From Bacillota bacterium (GTDB lineage: Bacteria > Bacillota > Clostridia > Lachnospirales > Lachnospiraceae), in the NCBI GenBank assembly GCA_023460575.1, contig JAEWPQ010000103.1, positions 1-10,515 on the forward strand: DNA of 10,515 bases, read 5' to 3'. Below, one piece after another: positions 6,517 to 10,515 of the stretch. Below the pieces are notes generated by a model, which made no database searches, had not been told where the DNA came from, and saw only the letters and a list, made by a program, of their open reading frames with translations. Both the position numbers and the translations under genes were made by a program. The number at the start of each line of letters is the position of its first letter. The first letter of the stretch is position 1.

Positions 6517-7860
6517 CTATTGATAAAGTCCATCCTGTAAGGTCTGCATACACTGTTTGGCAGAAATGCTTCCAGTCAGCGCCTGAGATACCGTATTCGG
6601 CCAAATATTAGAAATCCATTCGGTTGTCGTATCAAGGATTGGAACAATACCCGCATGTCCCTGTCCGTCAATAGATGCTTTCATAAAACGGTTATTCTGG
6701 AAGAAATCAGACGCCTGAACGCTCTTACTTACAGGAACATTTCCGGTTCCCTCACACCACATTTTCTGACCTTCTCCCGCAGCTAAATAAGATACCCACT
6801 CAAAAGCTGCCTGTTTATTTTCACAGGATTCAAATATAACTGTTTCCGTATCCCCCATTGATGTCCACTGACTCTTGCCTGCTGGGAATGGGAAAGCAGA
6901 AACATCATCTCCGAATAGCTTTTCCATATCCTTGCTGGAGCCTGTGTGGTGAATGGTCATTGCCGTAAGCCCTGACTTGAAATTGGCAATGATCTCGCTA
7001 AATCCGTCACTGGTCGCTGTTGGAGGTACATAACCTTTTTTATAAATATCAATGAAATCCTGCATGCCCTGTTCCGCCTCAGGAGTCGTCAGATCTTCAA
7101 AGCTGCCGCCCCGTCCATAGACAAAGCTGCCCCATGGCTCCTGGCCTCCTTTTGCACCTCTCATACCAAAACCGTATACGTCAGTCTTTCCGTCACCATT
7201 CGTATCCATGGTACACTTTTCAATTGCCTGCAGAAATTCTTCATAGGTCTTCGGTACTTCGATTCCTGCCGCTTTAAAGATGGATGGTCTGTAATATACA
7301 TAAAGGACCTGAATATTCCATGGCATTACATAGATGCGCTGCATATCTCCGGCTTCTACCATAATGTTATAAATATTATCATCAATTTCAGACTTTTTAT
7401 CCCAGGCATCAATCATTGGTGTTAAGTCAGCCAGAAGACCGTTATTAACAAATAATGGCGTGGAAGTGAGCTTCCAGGTTGCACAGTCTACATCTCCGCC
7501 CCCCATCTTTGCATTAAATAAATTCTCCGAATAAGCACCTCCATCCCACGGACTTTCTTCCCCAATAACAGTAATACCCTTTCCGTTTTCAGCATTAAAT
7601 TTCTTAATAATGTCCTGCATAAGCTGGGAATAATCTGTATTGTCGGCCCAGTAACGGAATTTGATTTCACAAGGTTTGATTTCTTCGGCAGGTGCCTGTC
7701 CCTCCTTTGACGCAGATGCCACTGTGGTGGCTGCCGTTGTCTCTGCCACCGCTTCCGTTGTCTCTTTGCCGCCCGAAGAACAGCCGGTCATTGCTCCTGC
7801 TGCCATAAGAACCGCCATTGCAACCGCCATTGTTTCCTTTCCAAATAATCTTTTCTTCAT
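6517..7860 (-). CDS. Extracellular solute-binding lipoprotein (family 1, sugar ABC importer)
   Basis: A 447-residue protein. It starts with a basic n-region (MKKRLFGKE), a hydrophobic stretch and a lipobox ending MTGC, so Cys27 would be lipidated and anchor it to the outer face of the membrane. A Ser/Thr/Ala/Glu-rich linker spans about 28-60. The mature part has family-1 features: IKFRYWADNTDYSQ near 66, LYVYYRPSIFKAAGIEVPKT around 186-205, and many tryptophans that may stack on sugar rings. DTNGDGKTD at 219-227 resembles an EF-hand-like calcium loop, as in other CUT1 binding proteins. It captures the substrate for the two permeases downstream. The start overlaps the gntR stop by 4 bp (ATGA) with GGGAGG inside gntR. 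The sugar cannot be named. Confidence 0.95.
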   Translation of the reverse strand: MKKRLFGKETMAVAMAVLMAAGAMTGCSSGGKETTEAVAETTAATTVASASKEGQAPAEEIKPCEIKFRYWADNTDYSQLMQDIIKKFNAENGKGITVIGEESPWDGGAYSENLFNAKMGGGDVDCATWKLTSTPLFVNNGLLADLTPMIDAWDKKSEIDDNIYNIMVEAGDMQRIYVMPWNIQVLYVYYRPSIFKAAGIEVPKTYEEFLQAIEKCTMDTNGDGKTDVYGFGMRGAKGGQEPWGSFVYGRGGSFEDLTTPEAEQGMQDFIDIYKKGYVPPTATSDGFSEIIANFKSGLTAMTIHHTGSSKDMEKLFGDDVSAFPFPAGKSQWTSMGDTETVIFESCENKQAAFEWVSYLAAGEGQKMWCEGTGNVPVSKSVQASDFFQNNRFMKASIDGQGHAGIVPILDTTTEWISNIWPNTVSQALTGSISAKQCMQTLQDGLYQ

Positions 7861-8564
7861 TTTTGTTCCTCCCTTTCCCTTACATCAGTTAATGTATCCC
7901 ATACATGCCGTTCGGCCAGAAATTTGGCTTCCATATAGTTGCCGTCGGCAATGGCTTTATAAATACCCCTGTGGCTTCGTTTTGCCCGTTTGAAGCTCTC
8001 CAGGTCATTATGGGTTTCTACGTGACTGCGCCGGATGGATTCATTGATAATAGGTACCACCCGAATGAGTACTTCATTATGCGTACATTCTGCAACGGCT
8101 GTATGGAATTGAACATCCATCTCCGCCGTAGAAGTGCTGTTAATTTGAATCCGTTCCATTTCCTCAACAAGTCTCTCAAGATTTTTAATATCCTGAGGGG
8201 TAGCCCGCTGCACAGCCAGTCCTGCGATTTGAGGTTCAATCAGCATACGGGTTTCAAAAAGATTTTGAATCAGATATTTTTGATTGGTAAAATGCAGACC
8301 CAGCGGGTCATCTCCTATACCGGTTCCTGCGCTGATAAAGGTTCCGCTTCCCTGGCGGATGACTACAACATTTTCTGCTCTTAAAAACTTCATGGCTTCT
8401 CTTAAAGTTGACCGGCTCACCTCAAAAAGTTCTGCCAGTTCCTTTTCTGTTGGCAGCCGGTCTCCCGGCTTCATCTCCCTTTGTATGATCATTGTTTTTA
8501 CCTTTTGTGCAATGGCCATAGGTAACGCATCAATATTCTGCATCTTATCTGAATCTCTCCTCAT
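7857..8564 (-). CDS. GntR-family transcriptional regulator, FadR subfamily
   Basis: A 235-residue cytoplasmic regulator. Residues about 13-78 form the GntR winged helix (GDRLPTEKELAELFEVSRST, then LREAMKFLRAENVVVIRQGS and GTF). Residues about 97-225 are an all-helical FCD ligand domain. Its usual metal-site residues are recognisable: Asp150 and His154 (MDVQFHTAV), His198 (SHRGIY) and His220 (ERHVW). FCD regulators generally respond to organic or sugar acids and repress their own operon. The ATG at 8564 was chosen because AAAGGAG lies 6 nt upstream; a TTG at 8582 would place that site inside the gene. It is the first gene of the operon and overlaps the binding-protein gene by 4 bp, so the regulator is made with what it controls, suggesting autoregulation. 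Confidence 0.95.
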   Translation of the reverse strand: MRRDSDKMQNIDALPMAIAQKVKTMIIQREMKPGDRLPTEKELAELFEVSRSTLREAMKFLRAENVVVIRQGSGTFISAGTGIGDDPLGLHFTNQKYLIQNLFETRMLIEPQIAGLAVQRATPQDIKNLERLVEEMERIQINSTSTAEMDVQFHTAVAECTHNEVLIRVVPIINESIRRSHVETHNDLESFKRAKRSHRGIYKAIADGNYMEAKFLAERHVWDTLTDVREREEQK

Positions 8565-8570
8565 GGCATT

Positions 8571-8577
8571 CTCCTTT
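8571..8577 (-). promoter_or_regulatory. Ribosome binding site of gntR
   Basis: AAAGGAG on the minus strand, 6 nt before the ATG at 8564. It argues against the upstream in-frame TTG at 8582. Confidence 0.8.
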
Positions 8578-8683
8578 ATCAAAATCGCAATAGGCGTTTT
8601 GCATATATTTTATTTATTTATCAGCATGTATTTGGTCACTTTTATTTCTCATCTGACCTTATGCTAGCATAACATATGACGTA

Positions 8684-8699
8684 TGTAAATACACTTTCA
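8684..8699. promoter_or_regulatory. Possible catabolite-repression-like site
   Basis: TGTAAATACACTTTCA is an imperfect dyad, TGTAAA against CTTTCA with 4 of 6 symmetric positions. It resembles the spaced cre variant (TGTAAA-spacer-TTTACA) described in clostridia. A catabolic operon upstream of which it sits makes the idea reasonable, but the match is weak and such AT-rich dyads arise by chance. Confidence 0.2.
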
Positions 8700-8780
8700 G
8701 TAAAAATTTTGATTTTCATCATATTACGACAATTTTATTAGTATTTTTTGTTCATACTGTATAGTTCTTTAGTAAAATTC

Positions 8781-8810
8781 ATCATACCTTTAATACATAG
8801 ATCATACCAA
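8781..8810 (-). promoter_or_regulatory. Candidate promoter of the gntR-led operon
   Basis: On the minus strand TTGGTA (8810-8805) is followed after 18 bp by TATGAT (8786-8781). It matches the sigma-A consensus at 4 and 5 of 6 positions. The predicted start point near 8774 would give a leader of about 210 nt that includes the palindromes at 8634-8692. The -35 element lies inside the palindrome at 8803-8818, as expected for a repressed promoter. A nearer promoter cannot be excluded. Confidence 0.35.
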
Positions 8811-8818
8811 TTGGTATG
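8803..8818. promoter_or_regulatory. 16-bp perfect palindrome, candidate GntR operator
   Basis: CATACCAATTGGTATG reads the same on both strands. Its half ATCATACC also occurs at 8781-8788, exactly 20 bp away and so on the same face of the helix, and TTCATAC recurs at 8751-8757. FadR-subfamily operators often contain TGGT/ACCA half sites, which are present here in everted order. Since gntR is the nearest regulator gene and the site overlaps its candidate -35, it is a plausible operator; binding is inferred. Confidence 0.4.
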
Positions 8819-9006
8819 TTGTTTATTGTTTTAAACATTTTTTTTAAAAAATTGATAAAATTAAAATAATGATTTTTGCAGCATTTGAAGCTAAATAAGC
8901 TGCCCAATTACTTTTTAAATTTATAACTTTAATTCGTTAATTTTCCTGCTAATTATAGTATTATTTATGACATTTTGGAATAATTTGAAAATCCCTTTCT
9001 TTTTTA

Positions 9007-9035
9007 TTGACAAATCATTTTCACTATTTTAGTAT
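9007..9035 (+). promoter_or_regulatory. Candidate promoter of the pectate lyase gene
   Basis: A perfect TTGACA (9007-9012), a 17-bp spacer and TAGTAT (9030-9035, 4 of 6). The predicted start point is near 9042, leaving a leader of about 66 nt. In this leader TCTGGA (9047-9052) can pair with TCCAGA (9081-9086), a weak long-loop hairpin just before the ribosome binding site. Confidence 0.5.
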
Positions 9036-9107
9036 CTAATTATAGGTCTGGAATTAAGGGGTCAAATAACTGATTTCCTGTCCAGATAGAAAGAAAGGGG
9101 ATAAAAT

Positions 9108-10130
9108 ATGAGAAATGGAAAAAGAATCATCAGTATCATCACCACCTGCCTTATGGTTACCAGTTTATGTGTCATCAGTCCCACACCTGCCCATGGGGCT
9201 ACAAACGAGTATTATGTTTCGGTAAACGGCAGTGACTCCAATAACGGACAGTCAAAAGACAAGCCATATAAGACAATTGATAAAGCGTTGGGCAATGCAT
9301 CAGCAGGTACTACCATTTATTTAATGAATGGAACCTACAAATCATCAACTACATACAAACTAAGCAAGAGCGGTACTTCCGGCTCACCCATTAGAATAAT
9401 GAATTACAGCGGGCACAAACCCGTCGTTGATTTCTCCAGCCAGCCATATGCCGACAGCTCAAGGGGGTTCCAAATTACAGGAAACTACTGGATTATATCC
9501 GGTCTTACCATTCAGAATGCAGGAGATAACGGAATTCATATCAGCGGCGGCAATAACCGGATACTGGACTGCTTCATTACAAAATGCGGAGACACCGGTC
9601 TTCAGATGAGCAACGGCGCCTTCAATAATGAGATTACCAGAGTTACCTCTACCTATAACTACGATTCCAAGACTAATGGTGAGAATGCAGATGGTTTTGC
9701 CGCTAAGTTAAGCATCGGAAGCGGCAACGTTTTTAAAAACTGTATCGCACTTAACAATTCTGATGACGGATTTGATTTCTATTCTGCCGGTAATGGAGTT
9801 AAATTATACAACTGTGAGGCTTCCTACAACGGAAAAGGCGATGGAAACGGACAGGGGTTTAAAGTAGGGGGAAATTATACCAGTGATAACCATTACCTGG
9901 AGGGCTGTGTTGCCATTGGCAACAAAAAAAGAGGATTTGACCAGAATAATAACACCGGTTTTATCACCCTAAAAAATTGCACAGGAAAGAATAACAATGT
10001 TAATTTCTACTTCCCAAAAGCTCCTAAATCAGGAACTCATAAGTTTTCAGACTGTATCTCAAGCGGTGGTGCCGGCAAAGACGTCATCGTTGGTGCTACA
10101 GTAGTCAATTGTTCTTTCAATACAAAATAA
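9108..10130 (+). CDS. Secreted pectate lyase, polysaccharide lyase family 9 type
   Basis: A 340-residue exported right-handed parallel beta-helix protein. Residues 1 to about 30 are a signal peptide (basic MRNGKR, hydrophobic core, then PTPAHGA), with cleavage likely near 30-31 and no lipobox. YYVSVNGSDSNNGQSKDKPY at 35-54 is the typical start of such helices. The PL9 calcium-binding pattern is present: Asp195 (GENADGFAAK) and Asp219, Asp220, Asp223 (NSDDGFDFY), with the same relative spacing as the aspartates of Dickeya PelL. Lys252 in GQGFKVGGN is the likely catalytic base. It should cleave de-esterified polygalacturonan by calcium-dependent beta-elimination outside the cell. There is no extra binding or anchoring domain. 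AAAGGGG lies 8 nt before the ATG. It is monocistronic. Confidence 0.93.
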   Translation: MRNGKRIISIITTCLMVTSLCVISPTPAHGATNEYYVSVNGSDSNNGQSKDKPYKTIDKALGNASAGTTIYLMNGTYKSSTTYKLSKSGTSGSPIRIMNYSGHKPVVDFSSQPYADSSRGFQITGNYWIISGLTIQNAGDNGIHISGGNNRILDCFITKCGDTGLQMSNGAFNNEITRVTSTYNYDSKTNGENADGFAAKLSIGSGNVFKNCIALNNSDDGFDFYSAGNGVKLYNCEASYNGKGDGNGQGFKVGGNYTSDNHYLEGCVAIGNKKRGFDQNNNTGFITLKNCTGKNNNVNFYFPKAPKSGTHKFSDCISSGGAGKDVIVGATVVNCSFNTK

Positions 10131-10134
10131 ATTC

Positions 10135-10183
10135 AACACGCCGGTCCTCCCATTGATTGGAGAACCGGCGTGTTTTTAATTTT
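10135..10183. terminator. Bidirectional terminator between the pectate lyase gene and spmA
   Basis: AACACGCCGGT (10135-10145) pairs perfectly with ACCGGCGTGTT (10164-10174). After one mismatch, CTCC (10147-10150) pairs with GGAG (10159-10162) around an 8-nt loop. Plus-strand read-out ends in TTTTTAATTTT, and the minus strand continues with a T-rich GAATTTATTTT, so both converging genes can use it. Confidence 0.88.
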
Positions 10184-10191
10184 GTTAACTG

Positions 10192-10515
10192 TTACCGGTC
10201 AAGCAGCTTACACAGAGCCACTCCTATTACCGTAGAGAACAGCGTTGCTGCGATAGCCGGCCCTACAATCGCCGTCGGATCCGGACTGCCGTACTGGCTT
10301 CTATATGCGATCATATTGACAGGAATCAGTTGAAGTGACGATATGTTAATAATCATAAAAGTACACATTTCATTACTGGCTGTTCCTTCCGAAACCGGTT
10401 TGTGGGATTTCTTTCCCCGAGAATAATCCTTTCTCCTGGTCTCCTCCAGATCTTTTAAAGACTCCATGGCTTTCAGTCCGGCAGGCGTAGCTGCCCAGCC
10501 CAGCCCCAGAATGTT
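10192..10515 (-). CDS. spmA: Spore maturation protein A, C-terminal part (runs off right edge)
   Basis: The last 107 residues are present and the N-terminus lies beyond the window. The segment opens with NILGLGWAATPAGLKAMESL at the edge, then a charged cytoplasmic loop, then MCTFMIINISSLQLIPVNMI and AYRSQYGSPDPTAIVGPAIA, and a last membrane segment ending CKLLDR. This matches SpmA, a multi-pass nucleoside-recognition (Gate)-domain membrane protein needed in Bacillus for spore core dehydration and heat resistance, usually with SpmB. No spmB follows on the 3' side here; a terminator does, so spmB must lie upstream or elsewhere. The reading frame stays open to base 10515, so the ATG at 10467 is internal. 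Confidence 0.88.
   Translation of the reverse strand, partial: NILGLGWAATPAGLKAMESLKDLEETRRKDYSRGKKSHKPVSEGTASNEMCTFMIINISSLQLIPVNMIAYRSQYGSPDPTAIVGPAIAATLFSTVIGVALCKLLDR

Larger units (their letters stand above)
8578..9006. other. AT-rich divergent intergenic region between gntR and the pectate lyase gene
   Basis: No credible gene lies here on either strand. The side next to gntR holds several symmetric elements: GGTCA...TGACC (8634-8638 with 8654-8658), a perfect 14-bp palindrome TTATGCTAGCATAA (8659-8672), overlapping dyads in ACATATGACGTATGT (8672-8686) and GTATGTAAATAC (8681-8692), and a 16-bp palindrome at 8803-8818. The middle, about 8820-8960, is almost pure A/T with TTTTTTT and AAAAAA runs and nothing recognised beyond a weak GCAGC/GCTGC pair (8878-8882 with 8899-8903). 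No riboswitch class was recognised. Confidence 0.5.

Noticed and set aside
7905..8384. Open frame of 159 codons on the plus strand
   Set aside because: It lies entirely antisense to the gntR gene, whose domains are unmistakable, and has no ribosome binding site or family resemblance.
8820..8960. Possible origin-like or small RNA element in the A/T-rich stretch
   Set aside because: It has no DnaA-box-like cluster, no iterated repeats and no strong hairpin followed by T residues; plain AT richness is not enough.
9047..9086. Leader hairpin before the pectate lyase gene as a riboswitch
   Set aside because: There is only one 6-bp pairing over a 28-nt loop, and no known riboswitch consensus was recognised.

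Overview
The window looks like the chromosome of a low-to-mid GC, spore-forming Firmicute, most likely a clostridium of the Lachnospiraceae type. The reasons are AGGAGG-type ribosome binding sites at nearly every gene, the 3' end of the spore maturation gene spmA, a stand-alone TSCPD-domain protein of the TIGR03905 type, an AT-rich intergenic DNA, and a catabolic operon with a split transketolase and a CUT1 sugar ABC importer that lacks its own ATPase. No phage, transposon, CRISPR, rRNA or tRNA sequence was seen.

Layout. (1) 1-155, minus: 5' part of a UbiD-family decarboxylase gene, running off the left edge. (2) 569-1471, plus: a divergent LysR-type regulator; the 413-bp gap holds a good ubiD promoter and a LysR-type dyad centred about 64 bp upstream of its predicted start point. 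(3) 1595-1843, plus: a TSCPD-domain protein with a consensus promoter, closed by a strong hairpin. (4) 1905-8564, minus: an eight-gene operon, in transcription order gntR (FadR/FCD type), solute-binding lipoprotein, two CUT1 permeases, transketolase N-terminal and C-terminal subunits, a small cupin, and a small transaldolase. Spacing is tight throughout (4-bp overlap, 2, 24, 0, 18 and 16 bp); the one wider gap, 61 bp after the binding protein, carries a GC-rich hairpin. (5) 8565-9107: an AT-rich 543-bp divergent intergenic region with palindromes that may be operators. (6) 9108-10130, plus: a secreted PL9-type pectate lyase. (7) 10192-10515, minus: C-terminal part of SpmA, separated from the lyase by a bidirectional terminator.

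How the genes may work together. The operon pairs import of a carbohydrate with transketolase plus transaldolase, the core of the non-oxidative pentose phosphate pathway. Active-site residues (Glu57, Asn107, Phe131) suggest that the small aldolase is a transaldolase, not a fructose-6-phosphate aldolase. No kinase, dehydrogenase or classical isomerase is encoded, so either general enzymes supply phosphorylated sugar or the substrate does not need phosphorylation; the cupin is the only unassigned enzyme candidate. A FadR-type regulator and a neighbouring pectate lyase hint at a plant cell-wall or acidic sugar, but this is inference. Nothing in the window is clearly a new system; the catabolic operon with its unassigned cupin is the part most worth pursuing.
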